A stretch of 64,000 nt of DNA, taken from the NCBI GenBank assembly GCA_944389935.1, contig CALXOE010000003.1, positions 80,917-144,916 on the forward strand, given 5' to 3'. Below, piece by piece: positions 34,373 to 42,262 of this stretch. A model generated the notes under the pieces. That model ran no database searches, had not been told where the DNA came from, and saw nothing but the letters and a program-made list of their open reading frames with translations. Every line of letters begins with the position of its first letter. Within the stretch, counting starts at the first letter, position 1. The position numbers were made by a program, and so were the translations under genes. This DNA is from an uncultured Victivallis sp. GTDB lineage: Bacteria > Verrucomicrobiota > Lentisphaeria > Victivallales > Victivallaceae.

Positions 34373-35680
34373 ATGAAATCAGTAATCAAATCTTTTACGG
34401 GAGTCGCCGGGCTGCTGGTCTGTGCGACGCAACTGCAGGCGGCGGATTACGGAACGTTCGAGAGTTTCTACAGCGCCGGGGGGCTCGGGTTCTGGGGATG
34501 GACGGCGATCATCGCCGGAACGGTCGCTGTCGCCGCCCTGACGTTTTTCACGTTTGGCGGCGGGGCGGCGGCGATCCCGGGGTGGATGGCGACGGTCGGG
34601 GCGTGGATCGGTTCCACGGTGGGACTTTCCGGAGTCGCGGCGACCAATTTCGGACTTGCACTGCTCGGAGGCGGTTCGGTTGCTGCCGGCGGGCTGGGGA
34701 TCGCGGGCGGTGTCGCGGTGCTGACCGCAGCGATGAGTTTCGGTATCGACGCCGGAATCTACAGCACGGAGGTGGCCCTCGAAAAGTGGAATCAGAAGAA
34801 ATTCGTCGAGGCGAACCGCGAAATGCTGACGCTGCCCCTGCCGCGCAATGAAAAAGGAGGAAACGCGTACCGGACGGCGCTCGAGTTCCTTCAGGAAAAC
34901 ATCAAACCGAATCTGTCGTTATCCACACCGGAAAATCAGGACGTTCTGCGGAGGACTTCGGAATTGCTCCAGAAAAAGATGCTGGAGGAGGAGGATCTGG
35001 ATTATGTGTTGAAAGACAAAACGCTTCTGGCGATGTTGAATCTCCAGATGAACCGGTATGGAACAGCAACTGACGTTGCCGCGCAGGCGATCTCTCTTGC
35101 GGACAACATCAGGGAGGAAAGAACGCTGCCCTCCTACATCTGGGCGCTGTCGATCCTCGCCGACCCGGACCGGGAGTGTACAAGCGATGTGATTGAGGCG
35201 CTGCGGGTTGCCTATTGTCATGAGCCGGACAATATACTCATTCCGATCATGACGGGCAGCTGCATGGACCGTCTCATGTACCGGTATCATTACGGTCGGC
35301 TTTCGATCGATCAGTTATCGTTGTTCTACCGGGTCATAACCGACTCCCGGCTTGATGAGGAGCTTTCCGCCGCCTCGCTGGAGATTTTTGTGACGCGGTG
35401 CCTGATCGAGTTGAAAAGAACGAAGCAGGACATCTTTATTGTCACACGAGATTCGGACATGATGGCGGATCCGGAAGTGGTGCAGGAGTTGAAAAGACGG
35501 TTCGACCGCCACAAGTCGCTGATTACGCTGCTCCTGATGGTGTTCCCGGAGATCGAAAGGCTCGCGGACGAATTTCCGAAAGACTCCCGGATCGAATCTG
35601 CACACCTGACGGAGTTGCTGAACAGCTACTACCAGGATCTTGAGATGCTGGAGAAACAGATCCGGCACGTCCCCCGTTGA
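34373..35680 (+). CDS. Uncharacterised membrane protein with Gly/Ala-rich hydrophobic core
   Basis: 435 residues, signal-like start (GLLVCATQLQAADYG). At 40-135 there are three or four Gly/Ala-rich membrane segments (FWGWTAIIAGTVAVAALTFF; AATNFGLALLGGGSVAAGGL; IAGGVAVLTAAMSFGIDA). The remaining 300 residues are a soluble, helical, TPR-like domain (NLQMNRYGTATDVAAQAISL; IWALSILADPD). The Gly-rich element recurs in various bacterial membrane proteins of unknown function. GGGGAGA precedes the ATG at 34373. As the partner of the nuclease-like gene it might be a pore, an export partner or an immunity protein; none of these is shown. Confidence 0.6.
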   Translation: MKSVIKSFTGVAGLLVCATQLQAADYGTFESFYSAGGLGFWGWTAIIAGTVAVAALTFFTFGGGAAAIPGWMATVGAWIGSTVGLSGVAATNFGLALLGGGSVAAGGLGIAGGVAVLTAAMSFGIDAGIYSTEVALEKWNQKKFVEANREMLTLPLPRNEKGGNAYRTALEFLQENIKPNLSLSTPENQDVLRRTSELLQKKMLEEEDLDYVLKDKTLLAMLNLQMNRYGTATDVAAQAISLADNIREERTLPSYIWALSILADPDRECTSDVIEALRVAYCHEPDNILIPIMTGSCMDRLMYRYHYGRLSIDQLSLFYRVITDSRLDEELSAASLEIFVTRCLIELKRTKQDIFIVTRDSDMMADPEVVQELKRRFDRHKSLITLLLMVFPEIERLADEFPKDSRIESAHLTELLNSYYQDLEMLEKQIRHVPR

Positions 35681-35710
35681 GTTCGGAGCAGCCGGTCCTG
35701 ATGAGAGTTC

Positions 35711-35750
35711 GGCGCAGGCGCGGCAGTCCGCCTGCGCCTTGCTTTCTTGT
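35711..35750 (+). terminator. Rho-independent terminator
   Basis: GGCGCAGGCG (35711-35720) pairs perfectly with CGCCTGCGCC (35729-35738) over an 8-base loop, followed by TTGCTTTCTTGT. It ends the nuclease-like/membrane protein pair 31 bases after its stop and before the convergent CDF gene. Confidence 0.85.
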
Positions 35751-35780
35751 GTCGGCATACTGTCTCAGCCGAAACTTCAG

Positions 35781-36689
35781 TCAACTTTTTTGTCGATCGG
35801 GACATTGCGTGGTCAGGGATTCCGTCTCCAGCGTGGCATGGCTGATTCCGTGTTCGGAAAGCTCCTCGTGCAGACGCTTCCGGGTCTCCTCCCACTCTCC
35901 CACGTCGCGGAGAACGACATGCGCGGTCAGGGCGTTTTCCGTCGTGCTGATCGGCCAGATGTGGAGATGATGAACCGCCTCCACATTCGGATCCTCCAGC
36001 AGATGCTCCCGGATGGTCTCGACGTGAATCCCGGCCGGAACTCCGTCCATCGCCAGACGCACGCTCTCTTTCAGGAGTCCCCAGGTGGAGAACAGAATCA
36101 CCACGGCGATCACCAGCCCGATCAGCGGGTCGACGATGTTCCAGCCGGTCCAGAGAATCAGAATTCCGGAGAGAACCACGCCCACCGAAACCAGCATGTC
36201 GGCCAGCATGTGCAGATAGGCGCCTTTCACATTCAGATCATGTTCCTTTTCCCGCTGGAAGAAGAACACGGTCAGTCCGTTGATGACCACCCCGATCCCG
36301 GCCGTGATGATGATCGGCCAGCCGCCGACCTCCTCCGGAGAGAGGAACTTCCGGATGCACTCCGTCACAATCGCGCCGACGGCGACCAGAAGGATCGCCG
36401 CATTCAGCAGCGATGCCCAGATCGTCCCTTTCCGAAGCCCGTAGGTGTAGTTCGGAAGATAACGTTTTTTCGCCAGCAGAAATGCGACCAGCGAAATCAA
36501 CAGCCCGCTCACATCTCCGAGATTGTGTCCCGCATCCGCGAGCAGTCCCATTGAGTTGAAGAGGAATCCCGCCGTGAATTCTCCGATGACGAAGAGTGTG
36601 TTCAACACGATTCCGAACAGAAATGCACGCCCCTTGACCGCATCCGCGGAGAGTTCGTGATGGTGATGATGATGTTCATGAGCCGGCAT
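35781..36689 (-). CDS. Cation diffusion facilitator (CzcD/ZitB-type)
   Basis: 302 residues from the ATG at 36689 (GGAGGA upstream). It starts with a His cluster (HEHHHHHHE), then six membrane segments. Metal-site signatures are LLADAGHNLGD near 50 (HxxxD) and HMLADMLVSVG near 155. The C-terminal cytoplasmic domain has AVHHLHIWPISTTENALTAH, a typical zinc-binding edge. CDF proteins export Zn, Co or Cd by proton antiport. It is the last gene of an ArsR-MBL-CDF operon. Confidence 0.95.
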   Translation of the reverse strand: MPAHEHHHHHHELSADAVKGRAFLFGIVLNTLFVIGEFTAGFLFNSMGLLADAGHNLGDVSGLLISLVAFLLAKKRYLPNYTYGLRKGTIWASLLNAAILLVAVGAIVTECIRKFLSPEEVGGWPIIITAGIGVVINGLTVFFFQREKEHDLNVKGAYLHMLADMLVSVGVVLSGILILWTGWNIVDPLIGLVIAVVILFSTWGLLKESVRLAMDGVPAGIHVETIREHLLEDPNVEAVHHLHIWPISTTENALTAHVVLRDVGEWEETRKRLHEELSEHGISHATLETESLTTQCPDRQKS

Positions 36690-36705
36690 AATCGATTCCT
36701 CCTGT

Positions 36706-37491
36706 TCAGAATTCGCAGACTTCCCCGTCTTCCGGAACAAGAAGCCGCGTTTCCAGATGATGTTGCTGCACATAGTGTTTCAAATCCCGGCGCCAGAGCG
36801 TTTCATGACCGACATTGTCCATGTGGCTGGCGATGACGACGGCATGCGGAGCGTGATCGAGCACCGCCTGGACGTCTTCCAGATCCATGATGATCCGTCC
36901 GAAGCCGCGGATGGTCGCCGCCGCCGCGTTCACCACGATCACATCGGGTTTGAACGAGTCGAGCGCGGCTTTCACATAGTCGCACCAGATCGTATCTCCG
37001 ACGAGGTAGAGGGTTTTCTCCTCCGCCGGGTGGCGCATCACGACGCCGCAGGCGGAACTGCGCAGCTCCATTTTCTCATACAGCAGCCCGATGTTTCCGG
37101 GCTGGCCATGCAGGCAGTCGGTTTTGGTGAGCTGGACTCCTTTGAATTCCACTCCGGCATATTTCAGAATCCGGACATCCTGAAATCCTTTCGCCAGCAA
37201 CGTCTCCCCGTCGATCTCGTCCTGCACGAAAATCACCATGGATTTCGGAATCTTCTCCATGGCCGTTGCATCAAAGTGATCGAAATGCAGATGGGTCGCG
37301 ATGACGGCATCCACATCCAGAATTTCGTTCAGCGGCAGCGGCAGATCACTCACCGGACAGCGCAGATCCGGATTCGGAGAGCCCGGAATCGGCGGAATCG
37401 TCCCCTTGTCCCCCAGCCACGGATCCACGAGAAACCGCACCCCGCCAAATGTCACGATCGCCGTCGCACTTCTGATTTCCTGAAATTTCAT
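36706..37491 (-). CDS. Metallo-beta-lactamase-fold hydrolase (UlaG-like)
   Basis: 261 residues. The zinc-site motif THLHFDHFD (HxHxDH-like) is near 65, then CLHGQPGN near 125, GDTIWCDYV near 165 and SHMDNVGH near 225. This fits the L-ascorbate-6-phosphate lactonase-like MBL family; substrates are often unknown. GGAGGAG precedes the ATG at 37491. It lies between an ArsR regulator and a CDF efflux pump, so a role in metal or sulfur stress is plausible. Confidence 0.88.
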   Translation of the reverse strand: MKFQEIRSATAIVTFGGVRFLVDPWLGDKGTIPPIPGSPNPDLRCPVSDLPLPLNEILDVDAVIATHLHFDHFDATAMEKIPKSMVIFVQDEIDGETLLAKGFQDVRILKYAGVEFKGVQLTKTDCLHGQPGNIGLLYEKMELRSSACGVVMRHPAEEKTLYLVGDTIWCDYVKAALDSFKPDVIVVNAAAATIRGFGRIIMDLEDVQAVLDHAPHAVVIASHMDNVGHETLWRRDLKHYVQQHHLETRLLVPEDGEVCEF

Positions 37492-37550
37492 TTTTCTCCT
37501 CCTGTTTGTTTGTCATTTTATGAAATATTGAATTGTTGTACAAAAAAACA

Positions 37551-37925
37551 TCACCCTTTCAGCTGCATGAGGTGATCGATCAGCTGCTTCCGCTGCTGCT
37601 CCATGCAGACGTTCTTTTCCTCGGGGGAAAGACGGTTGAATTCGTCGCGCGCTTCCATGAAACGGATCATCCAGGGAATGCACGGATACGCAAGACGGTA
37701 AAAAACGTGTTTGCCGCGCTTGTCACACTCCACGACATGCGCTTTCTTCAAAACGTTCAGATGCTGGCTGATCGAGGAAAACTCCTCGCCGGTTCCGGTG
37801 ACGAAATCACAGACGCAGAGCTCCTTTCCCTCCAGATTTTTTGCGATCCAGAGCCGGGTCGGATGTCCAAGCGCCTTGAATACCTCCGCGAGGTTGGCAA
37901 GTTCTCTGGTTTCATCGTTTGCCAT
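37551..37925 (-). CDS. ArsR-family metal-responsive repressor
   Basis: 124 residues from the second ATG (37925), because AAAGGAG overlaps the first ATG at 37934. Winged-helix fold: VFKALGHPTRLWIAKNL, the metal-site helix ELCVCDFV (CxC in alpha-3), SSISQHLNVLKKAHVVECDK and the wing RGKHVFYRL, then YPCIP. ArsR-type CxC sites bind As(III), Cd or Pb. It leads the MBL-CDF operon. A second ArsR gene 2 kb to the right shares the promoter layout. Confidence 0.93.
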   Translation of the reverse strand: MANDETRELANLAEVFKALGHPTRLWIAKNLEGKELCVCDFVTGTGEEFSSISQHLNVLKKAHVVECDKRGKHVFYRLAYPCIPWMIRFMEARDEFNRLSPEEKNVCMEQQRKQLIDHLMQLKG

Positions 37926-37952
37926 TGAAAACATCTCCTTTCAATATTTTAT

Positions 37953-37980
37953 AATATAATGTAATAATAAAATTTATCAA
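37953..37980 (-). promoter_or_regulatory. Promoter/operator of the arsR-MBL-CDF operon
   Basis: On the minus strand: TTGATA (37980-37975), 16-base spacer, TATATT (37958-37953), followed by ATAAAATATTG. The same arrangement and the sequence TTATATTAyAAAATA occur at the other arsR gene (40034-40070), suggesting a shared ArsR operator overlapping the -10. Confidence 0.6.
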
Positions 37981-38100
37981 GCAGAAAAAAGAATTTTTTT
38001 CATGAATCTTCCGGCCCGGGGAATCGATCCTCCACTCTCGGAACGGGAATCCTGTTGATTTCCAGGAGACTACGGTCGCAGGGGTGCTCCGGTTCGCGGG

Positions 38101-38457
38101 TCAATCTTCCGGACACGGATCGGGCACACCGAGATATTGGAAGTAGTCGTGTCCCCAGTCGCTCATGGCGTTGACGATCGGCACGAGGGTTTTTCCCAGC
38201 TCCGTCAGCGAATATTCCGTTTTCGGCGGAACAACCGGATACAGTTTCCGCCGGATGATGCCGTCGCTCTCGAGTTCTTTCAACTGCTGGCTGAGCATCT
38301 TGGCTGTCGCCTGCGGGATGGCTTTCTGAATCTCGTTGTAGCGCATGACGGAAGAGACGTTCAAATGCCAGATGATGATGGCCTTGTATTTTCCGCCGAG
38401 CACCGCCATCGCGGCTTCCACCGAACAGTGAAACGACAACGCTTTTTTCTTGTCCAT
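38101..38457 (-). CDS. HxlR-family transcriptional regulator
   Basis: 118 residues. The HxlR signature: a Cys near the N-terminus (SFHCSVEAAMAVLGGKYK), IIIWHL, RYNEIQKAIPQATAKMLSQQ, ELESDGIIRRKLYPVVPPKT and EYSLTELGKTLVPI. Several members sense electrophiles or quinones through the conserved Cys11 and control nitro- or quinone-reductases. It is divergent from a flavodoxin-like NAD(P)H oxidoreductase gene, which it probably regulates. Confidence 0.93.
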   Translation of the reverse strand: MDKKKALSFHCSVEAAMAVLGGKYKAIIIWHLNVSSVMRYNEIQKAIPQATAKMLSQQLKELESDGIIRRKLYPVVPPKTEYSLTELGKTLVPIVNAMSDWGHDYFQYLGVPDPCPED

Positions 38458-38548
38458 CTGAAAACTTCCACTTTTATTCCGAAAAAATCAATTTTTCTTT
38501 TACTATATCCCGCAATGTTCCGAAAAGCAAATTCTGAGCATAAAACAT

Positions 38549-38570
38549 ATACTTCCTGAAAAGAAAGTAT
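38549..38570. promoter_or_regulatory. ATACTT-N10-AAGTAT dyad, candidate HxlR operator
   Basis: A 6-bp inverted repeat spaced by ten bases in the spacer between the HxlR gene and the divergent flavoprotein gene. The position and symmetry fit a dimeric winged-helix regulator. Confidence 0.4.
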
Positions 38571-38608
38571 TGCACAGTTATGATATTATGATACAAAATA
38601 GTACATTC

Positions 38609-38636
38609 TTGACAGAAAAATTTTTCGGGTTATATT
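38609..38636 (+). promoter_or_regulatory. Promoter of the flavoprotein pair
   Basis: TTGACA (38609-38614), 16-base spacer, TATATT (38631-38636). The spacer starts with the perfect palindrome GAAAAATTTTTC (38615-38626), a second possible operator. Confidence 0.6.
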
Positions 38637-38730
38637 GATTGGAAAGAAAATATTTGATCGGACGATCCGGGGGGGAAATCCTTTCTCTTTCCGGATCAAT
38701 GCATCAAACATCAGAAAAGGAGTTGGGAAA

Positions 38731-39288
38731 ATGAGCAGGAAAATTCTGGTTCTGAACGGAAGTCCGCGTTTGAACGGCAATACGGCGGCCCTGATAGAGG
38801 AGTTCACCCGCGGTGCGGAAGCCGGCGGCAACACGGTGGTCCGCTTCGATCTGGATCGGATGTCGATTCACGGTTGCAAAGGGTGTCTCGGCGGCGGCCG
38901 GAATCCTGACTCTCCCTGCGTTCAGAAAGATGATATGGAGAAGATCTATCCGGAGTACCGGTCGGCGGACATTCTGGTTTTCGCCTCGCCGATGTACTAC
39001 TGGGGATTTTCCGGTCAGTTGAAGTGCGTGCTGGACCGTCTGTTCGCGGTGACCGAGTCTGATCCGAACTGGGTGACTCCCCACAAGCAGACGATTCTGC
39101 TGATGGCCTCGGAGGGCAGCGGTCGGGAGAACGAGGAGCCGGTTCTTCATTACTACAAGTCGTTGCTCGGGTTTCTGGGCTGGGAGGATCTCGGCACTCT
39201 GATTGCGGGAGGAGTTTTGAAACTCGGCGACATTGCGGGACATCCGGAGCTGAAGAAAGCGTTCGAGCTCGGGGAGAGCATTCATTGA
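38731..39288 (+). CDS. Flavodoxin-fold NAD(P)H-dependent FMN reductase
   Basis: 185 residues from the ATG at 38731 (AAAAGGAG upstream). LNGSPRLNGNTAALIEEF is the FMN phosphate loop. It continues with IHGCKGCLGGGRNPDSPC, FASPMYYWGFSGQLKCVLDR and TILLMASEGSG. The CxxC-rich insert is typical of iron-sulfur-flavoprotein-like/NADPH:FMN oxidoreductases of anaerobes. Likely reduces quinones, nitro compounds or other electrophiles. It is followed 22 bases later by a paralogue and is divergent from HxlR. Confidence 0.92.
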   Translation: MSRKILVLNGSPRLNGNTAALIEEFTRGAEAGGNTVVRFDLDRMSIHGCKGCLGGGRNPDSPCVQKDDMEKIYPEYRSADILVFASPMYYWGFSGQLKCVLDRLFAVTESDPNWVTPHKQTILLMASEGSGRENEEPVLHYYKSLLGFLGWEDLGTLIAGGVLKLGDIAGHPELKKAFELGESIH

Positions 39289-39310
39289 AATCAGGAAGGA
39301 GCAAGTTCCC

Positions 39311-39931
39311 ATGAAAGTGTTACTGGTCAACGGGAGTCCCCATCGGGACGGCTGCACATTCACCTCTCTTTCGGAGGTGGCCGGCGCATTGAATAAAAAC
39401 GGCGTCGAGTCGGAAATCTTCTGGATCGGGAATCGGGCTGTTCAGGGATGCATCGGTTGCTGGAAGTGCCATGAAGAGGGGGCGGACGGCTGCGTGTTCC
39501 GGGAGAAGCTTTATACGGATTTTGTAACGAAGATGAAAGAGAGCGACGCTCTGGTCATCGGAGCGCCCGTCTATTATGCGGGTCCTCCGGGAGCTCTCTG
39601 CGCGATCCTCGACCGGGTGTTTTTCTCGGCGTCGGAATATTTTCAGTTCAAACCCGCGGCCTGCGTGGTCAACTGCCGCCGCGGTGGAGCGAGCGCGACA
39701 TTCGACCGGTTGAACAAATACTTCACCATTCTGCAAATGCCGGTCGTCTCAAGTCAGTACTGGAACTCGACCCACGGGTTTACGCCGGATGAGGTCAGGC
39801 GTGATCTCGAAGGTCTCCAGACCATGCGCACGCTGGGGAACAATATGGCGTATCTGCTTAAGAGCATGGCGCAAACCAACCTGCCGCGTCCGCCGCAGGA
39901 GCCGTGGGTCGCGACCAATTTCATCTCGTAA
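39311..39931 (+). CDS. Flavodoxin-fold NAD(P)H-dependent oxidoreductase (paralogue)
   Basis: 206 residues. VNGSPHRDGCTFTSL is the FMN loop; then VQGCIGCWKCHEEGADGCVF (Cys-rich), APVYYAGPPGALCAILDRVF and VVNCRRGGASATFDRL. This type is often annotated as flavodoxin family protein. AAGGAG precedes the ATG at 39311. Probably cotranscribed with the preceding paralogue. Confidence 0.92.
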   Translation: MKVLLVNGSPHRDGCTFTSLSEVAGALNKNGVESEIFWIGNRAVQGCIGCWKCHEEGADGCVFREKLYTDFVTKMKESDALVIGAPVYYAGPPGALCAILDRVFFSASEYFQFKPAACVVNCRRGGASATFDRLNKYFTILQMPVVSSQYWNSTHGFTPDEVRRDLEGLQTMRTLGNNMAYLLKSMAQTNLPRPPQEPWVATNFIS

Positions 39932-40033
39932 GTTGCGAAAAGGGGGAGGGAAGCTGTTTCCGAATGCTGCATTCTCAGATGGTGACTCCTCCTTTCTGTC
40001 GAAAATTTCTGGATCGTTTTGCCCTCTGACGAC

Positions 40034-40061
40034 TTGACAAATGAAAATATTTAGTTATATT
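40034..40061 (+). promoter_or_regulatory. Promoter/operator of the arsR-permease operon
   Basis: TTGACA (40034-40039), 16-base spacer, TATATT (40056-40061), followed by ACAAAATAA. The layout and downstream sequence match the promoter of the other arsR gene. Confidence 0.65.
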
Positions 40062-40082
40062 ACAAAATAACAGAGGGAAGTC

Positions 40083-40376
40083 ATGCTGAAATTCGATAAA
40101 AACTGCTGCCGCCATGAGGCGGAGGTGTTCAAGGCGCTCGGTCATCCGACGCGACTCTGGATCGTCAAGCAACTTGCGGACGGTCAGGAGCACTGCGTCT
40201 GCGAATTTGTCGAGGCAGTCGGAATTCGATTCGCCACGATGAGCCAGCATCTCGCCATTCTGAAAAATGCAGGGCTCATCATCGATGACAAGCGGGGTAA
40301 ACAGGTCTTTTATCGGCTTACCTGTCCGTGCATTCTGCCGGTCATCCAGTGTCTTGGAGAGAAACGGCAGGAGTGA
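40083..40376 (+). CDS. ArsR-family metal-responsive repressor
   Basis: 97 residues. VFKALGHPTRLWIVKQL, the CxC metal site EHCVCEFV, ATMSQHLAILKNAGLII and RGKQVFYRLTCPCI. Extra Cys residues near the N-terminus (NCC) and C-terminus (CPC, QC) give a Cys-rich protein that may bind As(III) in a different geometry from the first ArsR. GAGGGAAG precedes the ATG at 40083. It heads a unit with a permease and a Cys-rich thioredoxin-like protein. Confidence 0.93.
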   Translation: MLKFDKNCCRHEAEVFKALGHPTRLWIVKQLADGQEHCVCEFVEAVGIRFATMSQHLAILKNAGLIIDDKRGKQVFYRLTCPCILPVIQCLGEKRQE

Positions 40377-40431
40377 CTTTTTTTTGATTTTTTATTTCGT
40401 CTTTCAGCTAAATAAATAAGGATGGAATAAA

Positions 40432-41727
40432 ATGTGGAAAACGCAATGGAAATGGCTGGTTGCTCTCACCGGGGGATTTCTCATCTGTTACTATTTGCCG
40501 GTGGGAACGGAACGGTTCAACCAGGCGGCCATCGAATCGCTGGAACTGGTGAAATGGTATGCCCGGGAACATGTTCTGCTCTGTCTCGTGCCGGCGTTCT
40601 TCATCGCCGGAGCCATTGGCGTATTTGTGAGCCGGGGTGCGGTCATGCGGTACCTCGGAACAAAGGCGAAAAAGTGGATCGCTTATCTGGTCGCTTCCGT
40701 CTCAGGTTCCATTCTGGCGGTCTGTTCCTGTACGATTTTACCTTTGTTTGCAGGGATTTACAAGATGGGTGCGGGACTCGGTCCGGCATCGGCCTTTCTC
40801 TATTCCGGCCCGGCCATCAACATCATGGCGATCGTGTTGACTGCGCGGGTGCTGGGGATTGAACTCGGAATTGCCCGGGCGGTCGGAGCGGTCGGTTTGT
40901 CAATCGTGATCGGCGTGTGCATGCACCTGATTTTCCGTCGAGAAGAGCTGGAAAAGGCGCGTATGGCGGCTGATTTTGCGGATGCGGAATCCGGACGCCC
41001 GCTGTGGCAGAATGTTCTTTTCATCGGCAGCATGATTGCGATCCTGGTTTTTGCAAATCTTGGAAAATCCGAAGATTCCGGAGCCTTGTGGACGGCTTTC
41101 TGGCGTGTTAAATGGTATCTGACGAGCCTTGCAGCTCTCGTGCTCGGATTCACGCTGGTCCGGTATCACGGTATGAAGTGGTGGAAACTGGTGTGTGTTG
41201 TCATTCCGGTACTTGTACTGGCGATCCTGTTCCCGGACAAGCCGTTGCTGGCGTTCACAGCGGGATTTCTCGGAGTCGGGGCATTTACAAGCACTGAAAA
41301 AGAGGGCGAACTTGGAAACTGGTTTGAAACCAGCTGGGATTTTGCGAAAAAGATCATGCCGCTTCTGCTTTTCGGTGTATTGATTGCCGGGTTGCTGCTG
41401 GGGCGCGTCGGTCATGAGGGGCTGATTCCGTCTGAATACGTCGGCAAACTGGTCGGGGGAAATTCTCTGCTTTCCAACTTCTTTGCGGCATTTGCCGGAG
41501 CATTCATGTATTTTGCCACCTTGACGGAAGTCCCGATTCTGGAAGGTCTGATCGGTGCGGGCATGGGGAAGGGCCCCGCGCTGGCACTGCTGCTGGCCGG
41601 CCCGGCGCTTTCGTTGCCGAACATGCTGGTCATCAACTGCGTGATGGGGAGCAGGAAAACAGTCGTTTTCGTCTCTCTGGTGATTTTCTTTTCCACGCTG
41701 CTCGGATATCTCTACGGAAACTGGTAA
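40432..41727 (+). CDS. ArsP/DUF318-family permease
   Basis: 431 residues, about eleven membrane segments. The conserved motif is VCSCTILPLFAGIYKMGAGL near 100, then AFLYSGPAIN near 125, repeated in a second half with FATLTEVPILEGLIGAGMGK and LLAGPALSLPN. This is the permease family containing ArsP (organoarsenical efflux) and SO_0444-type exporters. Its place after ArsR supports an As or organo-metal role. AAGGATGG precedes the ATG at 40432. Confidence 0.93.
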   Translation: MWKTQWKWLVALTGGFLICYYLPVGTERFNQAAIESLELVKWYAREHVLLCLVPAFFIAGAIGVFVSRGAVMRYLGTKAKKWIAYLVASVSGSILAVCSCTILPLFAGIYKMGAGLGPASAFLYSGPAINIMAIVLTARVLGIELGIARAVGAVGLSIVIGVCMHLIFRREELEKARMAADFADAESGRPLWQNVLFIGSMIAILVFANLGKSEDSGALWTAFWRVKWYLTSLAALVLGFTLVRYHGMKWWKLVCVVIPVLVLAILFPDKPLLAFTAGFLGVGAFTSTEKEGELGNWFETSWDFAKKIMPLLLFGVLIAGLLLGRVGHEGLIPSEYVGKLVGGNSLLSNFFAAFAGAFMYFATLTEVPILEGLIGAGMGKGPALALLLAGPALSLPNMLVINCVMGSRKTVVFVSLVIFFSTLLGYLYGNW

Positions 41728-41762
41728 AGGACGCTCATCCTGAACAAGAAAGAGTAGGAAAA

Positions 41763-42257
41763 ATGACAAAAATTCAAATTCTCGGTTCAGGCTGTGACAA
41801 GTGCAGAAAACTCGCTGCCAATGTGAAACTGGCGGCGGAACGGATCGATCTTCCCTGTGAAATCGAAAAAATCGAGGACATCAATCAGATCACGGCATTC
41901 GGCGTCATGATGACTCCGGCTCTGGCCGTGAACGGAAAGATCGTCAGTTCCGGCAAGGTGTCGACGCCGGAGGAGATTGTCGGATTCCTCTCCGCTCCGG
42001 CATGTGATTGCGGCGGCCAATGCGCTTCTCCCGAAACGAAAACGACGGAATCTTCCTGCTGCTGCGGAACTCCGGCGGAATCCGCCGCCCCCTGCTGCTG
42101 CGGAGGAGATGGGAAAAAGAAGATCATGACCATTGTTCTGCTTCTGATCGTGGTGGCAAGTATCGTGTTCATGATCATCAGGCGGATTGCGGACCACACT
42201 TCACCGGCGGCTCCGTCCGCCGAAACGGAGCTGGTCACCTCCGCCAACGCGGAATGA
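41763..42257 (+). CDS. Redox thioredoxin-like protein with Cys-rich linker and membrane anchor
   Basis: 164 residues. Residues 1-78 form a small thioredoxin fold of the 'redox-active disulfide protein 2' type: ILGSGCDKCRKLAANV (CxxC) and MMTPALAVNGKIVSSGKV (cis-Pro loop). A Cys cluster follows at about 80-115 (CDCGGQC, SCCCG, PCCCGGDG), then a single membrane helix (IMTIVLLLIVVASIVFMIIR) and a short tail. The Trx part usually stands alone beside ArsP-type permeases; the Cys-rich linker and helix are an unusual extension that could bind a thiophilic metal near the permease. Confidence 0.85.
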   Translation: MTKIQILGSGCDKCRKLAANVKLAAERIDLPCEIEKIEDINQITAFGVMMTPALAVNGKIVSSGKVSTPEEIVGFLSAPACDCGGQCASPETKTTESSCCCGTPAESAAPCCCGGDGKKKIMTIVLLLIVVASIVFMIIRRIADHTSPAAPSAETELVTSANAE

Positions 42258-42262
42258 TGCGA

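Noticed and set aside
38001..38112. Possible degenerate tRNA-Sec-like sequence between the ArsR and HxlR genes
   Set aside because: AATCTTCC-GG occurs at both ends (38005-38014 and 38103-38112) and a T-loop-like GGATCGATTCC can be read, but the copies are direct rather than inverted, so no acceptor stem forms and the anticodon arm does not fit.
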